Source: Oscillospiraceae bacterium
GTDB taxonomy: Bacteria; Bacillota; Clostridia; Oscillospirales; Ruminococcaceae
NCBI GenBank assembly: GCA_024695445.1
Contig: JAILIG010000042.1
Coordinates: 1 to 62,156, forward strand
DNA: 62,156 nucleotides
Direction of reading: 5' to 3'
The position numbers and the translations under genes were made by a program. The notes under the pieces were generated by a model. It was not told the DNA's origin. It saw nothing but the letters and a program-made list of their open reading frames with translations, and made no database searches. Shown piece by piece: positions 49,266-60,679 of the stretch; within the stretch, counting starts at the first letter, position 1; every line of letters begins with the position of its first letter.

Positions 49266-52200
49266 ATGAAACAGATCAGACGAGGAGCTTCGCTGCTGCT
49301 GGCAGGGGCAATGCTGACATCCGTGCCGGTTATCCCCTATGCGGCACCGGAAATCACTGCGGAGGCAGTCTCCCAGACACGCGTTTTCCGCTATGACTTC
49401 GGCAGCTTTGCAGCACTTTTTGACACACAGACCGGCAAGTGGTATACGGAAAGCGGTGCGGTACTGAAGCCGCAGACCGAAGCCGTCCAGACCTGGAAAA
49501 ACGGCGGCCTGACCGTCGATTTTGAACAGCATGAAGCATACAGGGAATCTGAAGACGGCACCAGAAAGCTGAATGACCGCGTGACGGATTTTCTCAGGAA
49601 TTCGCTTGCGTACTTCGTCCCGGACTATGCCACGGAGTATTACGACAAGGCACAGCAGAAGCACATCAGTGTTCCGGCGCCGACTTCCTTCCCGTTGACC
49701 TACCGCGTACTGCCGGATGCCGAATGCTTCAGCGTCGAGATCCTGATCGGCGAATACAGCCTCGGACAGTTTACGGACAGTGAAACACAGTATCAGCCGA
49801 ACGGTGCCGTCGGCTACGGACGCCCCGATGCCTTCACCGATGACGGTGACCTCACCGTGGACGGAAATATCTCCATTGCGGATGCGATCTATTCCAGCCG
49901 CATCGCCGCTGAGGACAAGGAACTGAAGATTTCCGCGCTCGGTCTCGATCTGGCGGACGAGGACGGCGACGGCATGGTCGGCATGGGCGATGTACGCGCA
50001 CTGCTCAAGGAACTGGTCTCCCCGAACACCCGTCCGTATCTCACGCAGGTCTCCGAAATCTACCGGCACGAGACACTGCGCGACCTTTACACCGCCGAGG
50101 AACTGAGCGTCTTTCTGGAGGACGGCTCGGAAACCTATGTCACGGCATACGAAAGCCTGAACGGTTCTCTGGAGCAGACTGCAAAATATCACGGCTATGA
50201 CAGCTTTGAACAGATGCTCAGTTCGTTTGAAGGCGACGGAAAGACCTCCCACTTTCTCGCAGACTGCGAGCCGGGTGAAACATACGACAAGTGGTATCTG
50301 AGCTACATTGACAGCGAAACCGTCTACAAGTACATGGAAATCAAGAGTCTTGATGTGTCGGAGGCCGGCCTGCTGACCGTCTCCTGGTACGGACTCGCAG
50401 CCGGCGAGCAGACACAGCAGTTCAACGCCTTCACGCACATCCTGACCGTAAAGCACGGCGTCTGGGATGAGATCAAGGGCTTCCACTGCGGAAACGACTC
50501 CTGCACCAGCCAATACGCATCGGGTCAAGAGGATCGTTTCTCCGCAGAGGTCGGAAAGCTGCTGACGATCACCCGCAGCCGGAGCGGACAGCGGATTCCG
50601 GCGGACGCAATCCCCGTGACACAGGATATCCGCGAAACCGTCATGATCGACGACCGGTTCGCAGAGCCCGCATTCGGCTATGACTATGACAGCTGGGACG
50701 GAAAGGATGACTATGAGCGTTCGCTGGCACTGACCGACGAGGACATGGGCGTTCAGATGAGCGTTCTGCCGAAGGACGATGAAATCCGGATCTTCACGAA
50801 GCACGACTCGCCGTATATGCCGCAGGATTGCAGAGTCACATGGTTCAAGCTGGACGACGAAGGCAAGCTGACCGTCGGCATCCTCGCGGACAGACGGAAT
50901 GACCGCCCGATCGGCGAATCGGTCGTCTTTGCAGATGACCTGCTGCTGCCGGAGGGCTCTCTGTCCGCAGACGCCGTCAAGTCGGTGGAGCTGCGTGCTG
51001 ATATCGCAAACTCGGACCTCAACGAGATTCTTGCAAACTACTATTTCAAGGAGCCGTGGGATGCCTCTATGGGATATTACCCGGTCAAGCTCGCGCTTCT
51101 GAAGGACGGCAGCACCACCACCGGAACCAGAGAGCTGACCTCTGAGATTATCTCGAACGAGCATCTGCGCGATCAGTTCGCATATGCGTTTGAGACCGCG
51201 ACCTCGTATAACCCGTCGCCGGACGATTCCGCACCGGGAACAAAAAGCATGACCAGCCGTTCCAGCCTCTCCTGCCGGAACGGGATGATTGAGCAGATTG
51301 CAAAGCAGCACGGATATGCCGACGCAGCGCAGCTTGCATGGGAGGGCCTCTATCCCTACGATACCGACCGGCATTTCCTGACGGACTGCCAAAAGGGTTC
51401 GGAATATGACCGGTGGTATCTGAGCTGCATTTTTGACGAGGAAGCCTATCAGGACTGCCGGATCACCGGCCTGAACCTCTCTGAGGACGGCCTGCTGACC
51501 GTCACATGGGCGATGCTCAGCAACGAAAAAGCAGAAGATACTGCGTTCTCCCATATCCTGACCGTGGAGCACGGCATCTGGGACAAGGTCAAGGCATTCG
51601 ATTTCAAGACAGTGCTCTATGACGCCGCAGATGCGGAACAGCTCGCAGCATTCCGAAGAGCCGCCGGACAGGCGCTGACGATCGGACACAGAGCACCCGA
51701 TGAGGAGCCGCCCACCTACATCGACGGTGTGCAGATTCTGCTCGAAGAATACAGTTCTGTCAAGGCAGACTGGGACAAACGGTCTGACGAGGACTGGACC
51801 TATGAATGGACGAAAAGCTCCTCTGCATTCATCAGACAGGAAGACTACGAAGCGGCCGAGCAGACGCTGGTCAGCCCCTCTGACGGGTTCTGCCACATTT
51901 CCGCGGCGCTGAAACGCGGTGAGAAATCTGACACACTCATGCTCTACTGCACGGCAGAAGCCCCGTTTGACGGCGCATTCGGCATCCGCTCGCTTCAGAT
52001 GGACAAAGACGGCAAGCTGACGGTCTCGGTCGCCTTCTGCACCACAGGCGACCGCCCGGTGCCGGTCATCCACGGCAGAAGACTGACTCTTCCGGCCGGA
52101 CAGCTGCCGGACATCACGGCACTGGAAGTTCAGCACACCTCCTACAATGATCCCGGCGCGCTGCAGGACGAAAGCAACGGCGATTATTTGAGATTCAAAA

Positions 52201-53381
52201 GCGCGGTTTCTAAGTATAACGGAATCGCAGTGACGAGAATCGGAACGGAACAGCCCCGCCTGTCGGATTTCACATATCCGGTCACCGAGCACAAGGTGCT
52301 GTGCGACCAGTACACCGTTCAGAGAATGACTGACTCCTACACGGATGAAACCGGCAATGTCACAGTGAAAACTATGATGACATACAACACATTAAACGGC
52401 AACCTGGAAGAAATTGCAAAGATTCACGGCTATGAAAACGGACTGGAGCTGCTTCAGGCAGTGGAACAAATTCCAAGAACGGACAGCGGCGCACACTTCC
52501 TGTTGCACTGCGAAGAGGGCGAGCAGTTTGACAAATGGTATCTGAGCTTCTTTTTCGACAGTGAGTGCTATAACCGCTGCGAATTCTCCGACCTTCGGCT
52601 GACCATCGGCAGAGGTATGCTGGACATGAAGCTCTCTCTGCTGAATGACAGAAACGGCGCCGGCCTTTTCTACAATGCGTTCACGCACATCCTGACCGTG
52701 GAGCACGGTCTCTGGAACAAGGTCAAAGGGTATTGGATTGACGCGAAAACCTATTCCGGTGAGAATGCAAAGGCGTTTTCGGAATCGTACAGCGACAAGC
52801 TGACGCTGATATATACGGCATCCGAGGAAGCCCACGCTTCAATCAGAATCAGCACAGCAATCATCAATGTATCCGGACTGGAGCATGAGCAGGAGAAGCT
52901 CCAATACGACGGCACTCTGACCGACTGGGAAGGCAGGGACGACTTTCTGGAGGCAAGCAGGACGCTCAGCACGGCATGGGACTGCGACCTGCCAAACGGA
53001 ACCACAGACCGCCGCGCAGAGCTCTGTGCTCTCGTGAAGGACGGAAAGCTGAAGCTCTATATCACCGGCAGCAGCGAGGAGGTTTCCTGGTCCTCATACT
53101 GCGGCATCGAAGAACTGTACCTCGGACCGGACGGCAAGCTGACCGTTACGGCGGGATTTTATCCCGCAGGCGATGTGCAGACGCCGGTGATCTTTGCAGA
53201 AACGATTGAACTCCCGCAGCGCTATGCTTCCGATCGGATTTTGTCCGTGGAGCTGATCCCGCATATCTACCGGGATCCCAGAGACAACTCCTCCGGCTCC
53301 GCAGTGATCCGCGGCGAACAGTGGGAGGCCTTCCAGGCTGCGACCGAAACCGTTAGCTTTACGAGAGAAACGGCTGCGTAA
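49266..53381 (+). CDS. Secreted dockerin-containing protein with three large repeats, module 2
   Basis: The 1371-residue protein has a signal peptide (about 1-30), an N-terminal domain like that of the module 1 protein (ALFDTQTGKWYTESGAVL; SFPLTYRVLPDAECFSVEI), an internal dockerin-like module (about 191-250, with GDLTVDGNISIADAIYSSRI and LADEDGDGMVGMGDVRALL) and three repeats of about 370 residues (about 256-620, 621-996, 997-1371). Each repeat shares an FL-DC/HC---E-YDKWYLS-type block and HILTVxHGxWDKVK-type block. No catalytic motif or known carbohydrate-binding module can be recognised. The start follows AAGGAGG. Confidence 0.88.
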   Translation: MKQIRRGASLLLAGAMLTSVPVIPYAAPEITAEAVSQTRVFRYDFGSFAALFDTQTGKWYTESGAVLKPQTEAVQTWKNGGLTVDFEQHEAYRESEDGTRKLNDRVTDFLRNSLAYFVPDYATEYYDKAQQKHISVPAPTSFPLTYRVLPDAECFSVEILIGEYSLGQFTDSETQYQPNGAVGYGRPDAFTDDGDLTVDGNISIADAIYSSRIAAEDKELKISALGLDLADEDGDGMVGMGDVRALLKELVSPNTRPYLTQVSEIYRHETLRDLYTAEELSVFLEDGSETYVTAYESLNGSLEQTAKYHGYDSFEQMLSSFEGDGKTSHFLADCEPGETYDKWYLSYIDSETVYKYMEIKSLDVSEAGLLTVSWYGLAAGEQTQQFNAFTHILTVKHGVWDEIKGFHCGNDSCTSQYASGQEDRFSAEVGKLLTITRSRSGQRIPADAIPVTQDIRETVMIDDRFAEPAFGYDYDSWDGKDDYERSLALTDEDMGVQMSVLPKDDEIRIFTKHDSPYMPQDCRVTWFKLDDEGKLTVGILADRRNDRPIGESVVFADDLLLPEGSLSADAVKSVELRADIANSDLNEILANYYFKEPWDASMGYYPVKLALLKDGSTTTGTRELTSEIISNEHLRDQFAYAFETATSYNPSPDDSAPGTKSMTSRSSLSCRNGMIEQIAKQHGYADAAQLAWEGLYPYDTDRHFLTDCQKGSEYDRWYLSCIFDEEAYQDCRITGLNLSEDGLLTVTWAMLSNEKAEDTAFSHILTVEHGIWDKVKAFDFKTVLYDAADAEQLAAFRRAAGQALTIGHRAPDEEPPTYIDGVQILLEEYSSVKADWDKRSDEDWTYEWTKSSSAFIRQEDYEAAEQTLVSPSDGFCHISAALKRGEKSDTLMLYCTAEAPFDGAFGIRSLQMDKDGKLTVSVAFCTTGDRPVPVIHGRRLTLPAGQLPDITALEVQHTSYNDPGALQDESNGDYLRFKSAVSKYNGIAVTRIGTEQPRLSDFTYPVTEHKVLCDQYTVQRMTDSYTDETGNVTVKTMMTYNTLNGNLEEIAKIHGYENGLELLQAVEQIPRTDSGAHFLLHCEEGEQFDKWYLSFFFDSECYNRCEFSDLRLTIGRGMLDMKLSLLNDRNGAGLFYNAFTHILTVEHGLWNKVKGYWIDAKTYSGENAKAFSESYSDKLTLIYTASEEAHASIRISTAIINVSGLEHEQEKLQYDGTLTDWEGRDDFLEASRTLSTAWDCDLPNGTTDRRAELCALVKDGKLKLYITGSSEEVSWSSYCGIEELYLGPDGKLTVTAGFYPAGDVQTPVIFAETIELPQRYASDRILSVELIPHIYRDPRDNSSGSAVIRGEQWEAFQAATETVSFTRETAA

Positions 53382-53441
53382 TGCTGAGGGAAGGCCGGCA
53401 AAGCCCGAACACAGCTTTCTGTGATATCCTGCTGACAAACG

Positions 53442-53475
53442 AAGGGCACCCTGATTTCAGGGTGCCCCTTTTTCT
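53442..53475. terminator. Intrinsic terminator
   Basis: AGGGCACCCTG pairs with CAGGGTGCCCC across ATTT and is followed by TTTTT. It lies between the convergent dockerin and rnhA genes. Confidence 0.88.
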
Positions 53476-53477
53476 GT

Positions 53478-53948
53478 TCAGCTGTTGCGGTCGCGCTCTG
53501 CGACGGCAAGGCGGTCACAGCGCTCGTTTTCGGGATGTCCCGCGTGTCCCTTCACCCAGTTGAAGCGAACCCGATGCTTCTCCAGCAGCGGCAAAAGCTT
53601 CTCCCAGAGATCCACATTCAGTGCGGGCTTTTTGTCGGACTTGATCCAGCCCTTTGCCTTCCAGGCATAAACCCAGCCCTTCGTCACACTGTCCGCGACA
53701 TACCGCGAATCGGTTGTGACCGTGACGGCGCAGGCGGTTTTCAATGCGGAAAGCCCCTCGATCACGCCGGTCAGCTCCATGCGGTTGTTGGTTGTCTGCG
53801 GTGCGCCGCCGGACAGCTCTTTTTCGTGGAATCGGCCGGCCGCATCCGTAAACTGTAAAATCGTACCCCAGCCGCCCGGACCGGGATTCCCGCTGCAGGC
53901 GCCGTCTGAGAACATCTGCACCTGCGGAAGGCCTTGTTCCAAAATCAT
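53478..53948 (-). CDS. rnhA: Ribonuclease HI
   Basis: The 156-residue enzyme cleaves the RNA strand of RNA-DNA hybrids. The catalytic acidic residues are in FSDGACSGNPGPGGWG, NRMELTGVIEGL, VTTDSRYV and NERCDRLAV, the four expected positions, and the VKGHAGHPENERCD handle is present. Length is normal for the bacterial type. The ATG at 53948 has AGGAGG 8 bases upstream. It stands 39 bases after the zinc-ribbon gene and could share its transcript. Confidence 0.96.
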   Translation of the reverse strand: MILEQGLPQVQMFSDGACSGNPGPGGWGTILQFTDAAGRFHEKELSGGAPQTTNNRMELTGVIEGLSALKTACAVTVTTDSRYVADSVTKGWVYAWKAKGWIKSDKKPALNVDLWEKLLPLLEKHRVRFNWVKGHAGHPENERCDRLAVAERDRNS

Positions 53949-53987
53949 CGGACGCCTCCTGTCTCTGTCATCACGGTATTCATCGGT

Positions 53988-54575
53988 TCAGACAATCTTT
54001 CCGAGCAGAAAGCCGAAAAGCCAGCCCGTGAAAAACGCCGGCACGCCGCCGATCAGCAGCAAAAGCACGGCTCGCGCCAGACGGTGTGTCAGAAACTGCT
54101 CCGGCACAAACTCCTCCTGCATATACCGGCTCGGTGTGCAGAAGCCGAGAATCAATGCGGTGACGGCTGTCCAGACCGCGGCAATCAGCAGATGATGCCG
54201 CCACGCGAGCAGCATCGTCAGCACAAATGTCACGCCCGCCCAGATGTACGCGAAGCGCAGCCAGACCTTGTAAGCCGCGTCGGACGGATTGTACCGCGCA
54301 GCCGTGCCGACCCGCTCAAACCCGCCGGCATCCGGATGCCTGTAATAATCCGGATGCCCGTAATAAACCGGCAGCTCCGGATCCGGAATTCCGTCGTACA
54401 CCTGCCGTTCATTCCGGAGCGAATAGCGCGGATCCGGCTTCGCCATAATCGGCGAGCGCTCCGGGAACGAGCCCGGTACCTTGACCTTCGGCGCATCGAG
54501 ACAGCGCTGGCAGCGGGTATCCGAACCCAGATACAGCGGACAGCCACAGATTTCACAGGTTTTGAGCTTGCTCAT
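53988..54575 (-). CDS. Zinc-ribbon membrane protein of unknown function
   Basis: The 195-residue protein starts with a four-cysteine zinc ribbon (CEICGCPLYLGSDTRCQRC). A proline- and tyrosine-rich cytoplasmic stretch (about 30-90) follows, then four membrane helices as two hairpins (about 100-195), with GGVPAFFTGWLFGFLLG at the end. I do not recognise a family beyond this layout. The ATG at 54575 follows GGGAGG by about 7 bases; the same frame continues far upstream opposite ppdK and is not coding there. Confidence 0.82.
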   Translation of the reverse strand: MSKLKTCEICGCPLYLGSDTRCQRCLDAPKVKVPGSFPERSPIMAKPDPRYSLRNERQVYDGIPDPELPVYYGHPDYYRHPDAGGFERVGTAARYNPSDAAYKVWLRFAYIWAGVTFVLTMLLAWRHHLLIAAVWTAVTALILGFCTPSRYMQEEFVPEQFLTHRLARAVLLLLIGGVPAFFTGWLFGFLLGKIV

Positions 54576-54814
54576 TGTGATTCCTCCCTGTCTGATGATG
54601 AAGATTTCTTTTTTAGTATAACATAAAAATGCCGTTTTTGCAAGCGTCCGGAAGCGATTTTTCCGTTTTCCGGCGGCTCCTGCCACGCATAATGACCGTC
54701 TGACCGCATTCTTATGCTTTTCATGCAGATTCACAAGCATTTCGACGGAATTTGTGAAAATTGCCAAAATTGGCGGAAAGACCGCTCCGAGTCCAAAAAA
54801 AATCGGAAAAAGAC
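54576..54814. other. Intergenic region between divergent genes
   Basis: AT-rich spacer between the zinc-ribbon gene and the ppdK promoter. TTTTTAGTATAACATAA near 54611-54627 could hold a minus-strand start signal, but I cannot match both boxes. No gene is seen. Confidence 0.4.
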
Positions 54815-54844
54815 TGGACAATTTATACAGGAATGTGATATAAT
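54815..54844 (+). promoter_or_regulatory. Promoter of ppdK
   Basis: TGGACA (54815-54820) and TATAAT (54839-54844) are 18 bases apart. A CGGTACTG/CAGTACCG hairpin lies in the leader near 54854-54895. Confidence 0.8.
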
Positions 54845-54920
54845 AGACATACATCCGGTACTGTAACGGGCGAAGTCTGCCCTTTGCAGTACCGGTCAAC
54901 AAAGAATGGAGGTTTTTCCC

Positions 54921-57542
<2,622 letters not shown>

Positions 57543-57568
57543 TTTTTCAGCAAACCCCAATCGGTTTT

Positions 57569-57603
57569 CAAACGCTCCCCTGCTCTGTGCGGGGGAGCGT
57601 TTC
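57569..57603 (+). terminator. Intrinsic terminator of ppdK
   Basis: AACGCTCCCC pairs with GGGGGAGCGTT and is followed by TTCGC. The T run is short. Confidence 0.7.
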
Positions 57604-57639
57604 GCATCATGCGAAAAAACTGCTCCCCGTTTTCTGCAA

Positions 57640-57684
57640 ACAAAACCGCCGCATCTGCGTCAAACAGATGCGGCGGTTTCTTTT
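57640..57684. terminator. Bidirectional terminator
   Basis: AAAACCGCCGCATCTG pairs with CAGATGCGGCGGTTT, followed by TTTGTTTG on the minus strand (after tRNA-Pro) and CTTTTC on the plus strand. Confidence 0.85.
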
Positions 57685-57687
57685 CAG

Positions 57688-57760
57688 TCGGAGTGACAGG
57701 ATTCGAACCTGCGGCATCCTGCTCCCAAAGCAGGCGCGCTACCAGCTGCGCTACACCCCG
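57688..57760 (-). tRNA. tRNA-Pro (TGG)
   Basis: On the minus strand the acceptor stem CGGGGTG/CACTCCG, D-arm, anticodon loop TTTGGGA with anticodon TGG and T-loop GTTCGAATC form a normal cloverleaf. CCA is not encoded. It follows dapB by about 70 bases but has its own promoter. Confidence 0.96.
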
Positions 57761-57796
57761 ATGACAGCGGCTCCGGTTTTCCGAAGCCGCCCTATC

Positions 57797-57825
57797 ATTA
57801 TATCACGATGCTGCGGATTTGTCAA
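57797..57825 (-). promoter_or_regulatory. Promoter of tRNA-Pro
   Basis: On the minus strand TTGACA (57825-57820) and TATAAT (57802-57797) are 17 bases apart, immediately after the dapB stop. A GGCGGCTTCGG/CCGGAGCCGC hairpin precedes the tRNA. Confidence 0.9.
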
Positions 57826-57831
57826 GGCGAA

Positions 57832-58590
57832 TTATGCCTCGTTCAGCAGATCGGTCATGTCATAAAGTCCCGGTGCGCGGCCGACCAGAAAGATCGCGGC
57901 ATTCACCGAGCCCTCTGCAAACACACGCTTCGACGATGCCGTATGCGTCAGCGAAATGCACTCATCCGGACCGGCAAACAGCACCTCGTGCTCCCCTACG
58001 ATCGTTCCGCCGCGGACAGAGTGGATGCCGATTTCCGTGATCTCGCGCTTTTTGCGGACGCTGTGGCGGTCATAGACCGGGTGCTTCTGCGGATCAGAGG
58101 CCTCGCAGAGCGCGTTGGCCAGCATCAGAGCCGTGCCGGACGGCGCGTCAATCTTCTGGTTGTGGTGCTTCTCGATGATTTCAATATCAAAGCGGTTGCC
58201 CAGCACTGCCGCCGCCTTCTTCGAGAGCGCAATCAGGAGCTGGATGCCGATGGACATATTGAACGAAGAGAAAAATGCCGCCTTTTCCGACGCCTGCCGG
58301 ATCTCTGCAAGCTGCTCCTCCGAATAGCCGGTGGTCGCCAGCACAACCGGTGTACCGGTCTCCAGCGCGTAGTCCAGCAGGCCGCGCAGTGTGCTCGGAT
58401 GACTGTAATCTATGATGACATCGGGCTTTTCCTGCATTTCCGCCGGTGTCTTGTAAACCGGTACCGGACATCCCTTCGCTTCGCCGATGTCAATGCCGCA
58501 GCAGACCTCGCAGTCCGTGCGCTCGGAAATGCACGAAAGCAGCGTTCTGCCCATTTTGCCGCAGATGCCGCTGATTGCAATACGAACCAT
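57832..58590 (-). CDS. dapB: 4-hydroxy-tetrahydrodipicolinate reductase
   Basis: DapB reduces the DapA product with NAD(P)H on the way to diaminopimelate and lysine. The 252-residue protein has the nucleotide-binding start IAISGICGKMGRTLLSCI, the catalytic segment IEKHHNQKIDAPSGTALML and the VRGGTIVGEHEVLF block. It lies 99 bases after dapA, the largest gap in the operon, but with no clear separate promoter. It is the last gene of the riboswitch-controlled cluster. Confidence 0.97.
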   Translation of the reverse strand: MVRIAISGICGKMGRTLLSCISERTDCEVCCGIDIGEAKGCPVPVYKTPAEMQEKPDVIIDYSHPSTLRGLLDYALETGTPVVLATTGYSEEQLAEIRQASEKAAFFSSFNMSIGIQLLIALSKKAAAVLGNRFDIEIIEKHHNQKIDAPSGTALMLANALCEASDPQKHPVYDRHSVRKKREITEIGIHSVRGGTIVGEHEVLFAGPDECISLTHTASSKRVFAEGSVNAAIFLVGRAPGLYDMTDLLNEA

Positions 58591-58689
58591 AATTTGAACC
58601 TCTTTTCTGTTTGAAAATCTGCGGCAGCCGGACCGTCAGCCCGTACTGCCGCTGTCTTTCATCTGATTCCCGGTGAAGGGACTGCTGCA

Positions 58690-59577
58690 TCAGATCAGGC
58701 CGTGCTTTCTGAGCTCGCCCTCCAGCACTGCCGCCGTGTTCTCCGCCATGTGGCAGAGCGGCATCCGACATTCGCCTGCTGTAAAGCCCATGCGGTTGAC
58801 CGCTTCCTTGACCGGAATCGGATTTGTCTCAATGAACAGTGCGTGAATCAGCTTCAGATACTTGAGCTGCATCGCGGCGGCGGTCCGGAAGTCCCCTGCC
58901 AGTGCCGCTGCGGTCATATCATGCGTCTCACGCGGGAGCACATTCGACAGCACGGAAATAACGCCCTTTGCGCCAAGCGACATCATCGGGATGATCTGGT
59001 CATCGTTGCCGCTGTAAACATCGAGCTTGTCGCCGCAGGCTTCGATCAGGTTCGCCGTGTAAGTGATGTTGCCGACTGCGTCCTTCATGGCGGCGATGTT
59101 GTCGATCTCGGCAAGGCGGGCAGCCGTTGCGACCTCGATCGTCATGCCGGTACGGGACGGGACATTGTAGAGAATGATCGGCAGGCTGACAGCCTCCGCA
59201 ATCGTCTTGTAGTGGAGATACAGGCCGTTCTGCGTGGTCTTGTTGTAGTACGGCGTGACGAGCAGCAGCGCATCTGCGCCCGCAGCCTCGGCTTCCTTTG
59301 AGAGCATGACCGCCGTCGAGGTGTCGTTGCTGCCGGTGCCGGCAATGACCGGTACACGGTGCGCGGTGTGCTCCACGGCAAAGCGGATGACATCAATATG
59401 CTCCTGCTCGCTCAGCGTCGAGCTTTCACCGGTCGTGCCGGCGATGACGAGCGCATCGGTGCCGTTTTCGATCTGAAAATCAATCAGCCGCGCCAGCTCC
59501 TCATAGTTGACGGAGCCGTCTGCGGAAAACGGTGTGACCAGTGCGACTGCCGCACCGGTGAAAATCGTATGCTTCAT
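58690..59577 (-). CDS. dapA: 4-hydroxy-tetrahydrodipicolinate synthase
   Basis: DapA condenses aspartate semialdehyde with pyruvate. The 295-residue barrel enzyme has the GTTGESSTLSEQEH motif, the tyrosine in LYNVPSRTG, the Schiff-base Lys in IAAMKDAVGN and the SGNDDQIIPM segment. Length is as expected for the tetrameric enzyme. Its start at 59577 follows AGAAAGGAAG by about 5 bases. It is downstream of the two small unknown genes and before dapB. Confidence 0.97.
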   Translation of the reverse strand: MKHTIFTGAAVALVTPFSADGSVNYEELARLIDFQIENGTDALVIAGTTGESSTLSEQEHIDVIRFAVEHTAHRVPVIAGTGSNDTSTAVMLSKEAEAAGADALLLVTPYYNKTTQNGLYLHYKTIAEAVSLPIILYNVPSRTGMTIEVATAARLAEIDNIAAMKDAVGNITYTANLIEACGDKLDVYSGNDDQIIPMMSLGAKGVISVLSNVLPRETHDMTAAALAGDFRTAAAMQLKYLKLIHALFIETNPIPVKEAVNRMGFTAGECRMPLCHMAENTAAVLEGELRKHGLI

Positions 59578-59597
59578 TCAGAATCTTCCTTTCTGTA

Positions 59598-59996
59598 TCA
59601 TCGTTCAAAAAATACGGGAAACTCAGCGGAAAGCCACGCGGTCAGCGTTTCGCAGTCCGATGCGGTCAGGCCGGAAACAGCCGGGCTCCCGCTGTCCCCG
59701 GAGCAGGCCGCCAGCAGCAGATCGCCGTAAATCGGGCAGCCGGTGTGGTAAAAACAGGTACCGGCAAAATTGACCGGCAGTGCGCGCTCCCCGCCGCGGG
59801 CATCTATGAAATAACACAGGACAAACCGCCCCGCAAAGACCTGCGGCATGACCGGCAGACGCATCCGCTCGGTCACATCGGTGTGCAGAAGCTCTGCCAG
59901 CAGCGCCGCGGAAACGCCCGCCTCCGGCACAGAAATCTGCTCTGCACCGCCGGATGCCGGCAGCCGCACGAGATACCGTTCGCCGGATGGCTCCAT
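59598..59996 (-). CDS. Unknown 132-residue protein in the lysine operon
   Basis: The protein begins MEPSGERYLVRLPASGGAEQ and contains one segment rich in aromatic and Gly residues (FVLCYFIDARGGERALPVNF). It has no signal peptide or membrane helix. I do not recognise the family. It follows the 200-residue gene by 19 bases and precedes dapA by 20 bases, so it belongs to the same transcript. GGAAGACG lies before the ATG. The longer open frame overlaps the upstream gene and is not supported. Confidence 0.7.
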   Translation of the reverse strand: MEPSGERYLVRLPASGGAEQISVPEAGVSAALLAELLHTDVTERMRLPVMPQVFAGRFVLCYFIDARGGERALPVNFAGTCFYHTGCPIYGDLLLAACSGDSGSPAVSGLTASDCETLTAWLSAEFPVFFER

Positions 59997-60015
59997 GACA
60001 GCGTCTTCCTTTCCG

Positions 60016-60618
60016 TCAGAGAATTCTGACAAAATTGCGAACCAGCGACGGCTCGGAGATTTCCTCCCCGACTCGTGCGATGTTCTCAGCGACGCCGAAG
60101 GTGAATACCGGAACGGTTCCCTCCGGATCGAGCTCGCGGATCGCCTCCTGCACAGAATCGGGTGCGGCTTCATTCACCGGAATGAAGATGCGCTCGGTGT
60201 CGTCCCGCCCCGCAATCACGCGGGTGACGGTCACGGCGCGCTTGGAGCCCGTCACAGAAATATAATCCGGATCGGTCGCCAGCAGAAATGCCCGGTATTC
60301 CATCGGGACATCCTTCGCACCGCAGGCGACCAGCAGCTCGCTCATGGCATTGGCCTCAAGGTCGGTTGCGTCGTCATGCAGCACGAGCATGAAATCCTTC
60401 GGACGCAGTCCGCGGACATACTCCCGGAGAAACTGTCTCAGCGGTTTGGGCTGCTCCTGATACTGCTGCAAATACGCCGGCACATACGGATACAGCGGCG
60501 GATTCGGCGGCGTGTAGGTCTGAAAGCGCAGGGTGCCGTAAATTTCACGGTTGCTTTTCAGGTCTACAACAGAGAACTTCATCGTGTCATCCATCGGGCA
60601 GACAAATAAATGCTTCAT
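60016..60618 (-). CDS. Unknown 200-residue protein in the lysine operon
   Basis: The product starts MKHLFVCPMDDTMKFSVVDL, then has a Pro- and Tyr-rich turn (about 35-58) and a conserved-looking acidic second half ending NIARVGEEISEPSLVRNFVR. No export signal or catalytic motif is visible. A cytosolic role is likely. It follows asd by about 60 bases and shares a transcript with dapA and dapB. GAGG stands 12 bases before the start. No gene of this kind belongs to the standard pathway, so it may be regulatory or unrelated. Confidence 0.72.
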   Translation of the reverse strand: MKHLFVCPMDDTMKFSVVDLKSNREIYGTLRFQTYTPPNPPLYPYVPAYLQQYQEQPKPLRQFLREYVRGLRPKDFMLVLHDDATDLEANAMSELLVACGAKDVPMEYRAFLLATDPDYISVTGSKRAVTVTRVIAGRDDTERIFIPVNEAAPDSVQEAIRELDPEGTVPVFTFGVAENIARVGEEISEPSLVRNFVRIL

Positions 60619-60679
60619 TTCAGCAGTCGCACCTCACTTTCTCTGCGGGTACGCTCCGGCGGGGGCTCCGTGCCGGAGC

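Noticed and set aside
49056-52292. A 1078-codon minus-strand open frame opposite the dockerin protein
   Set aside because: Composition and lack of any domain show it is a shadow of the plus-strand gene, which has a signal peptide, dockerin and repeats.
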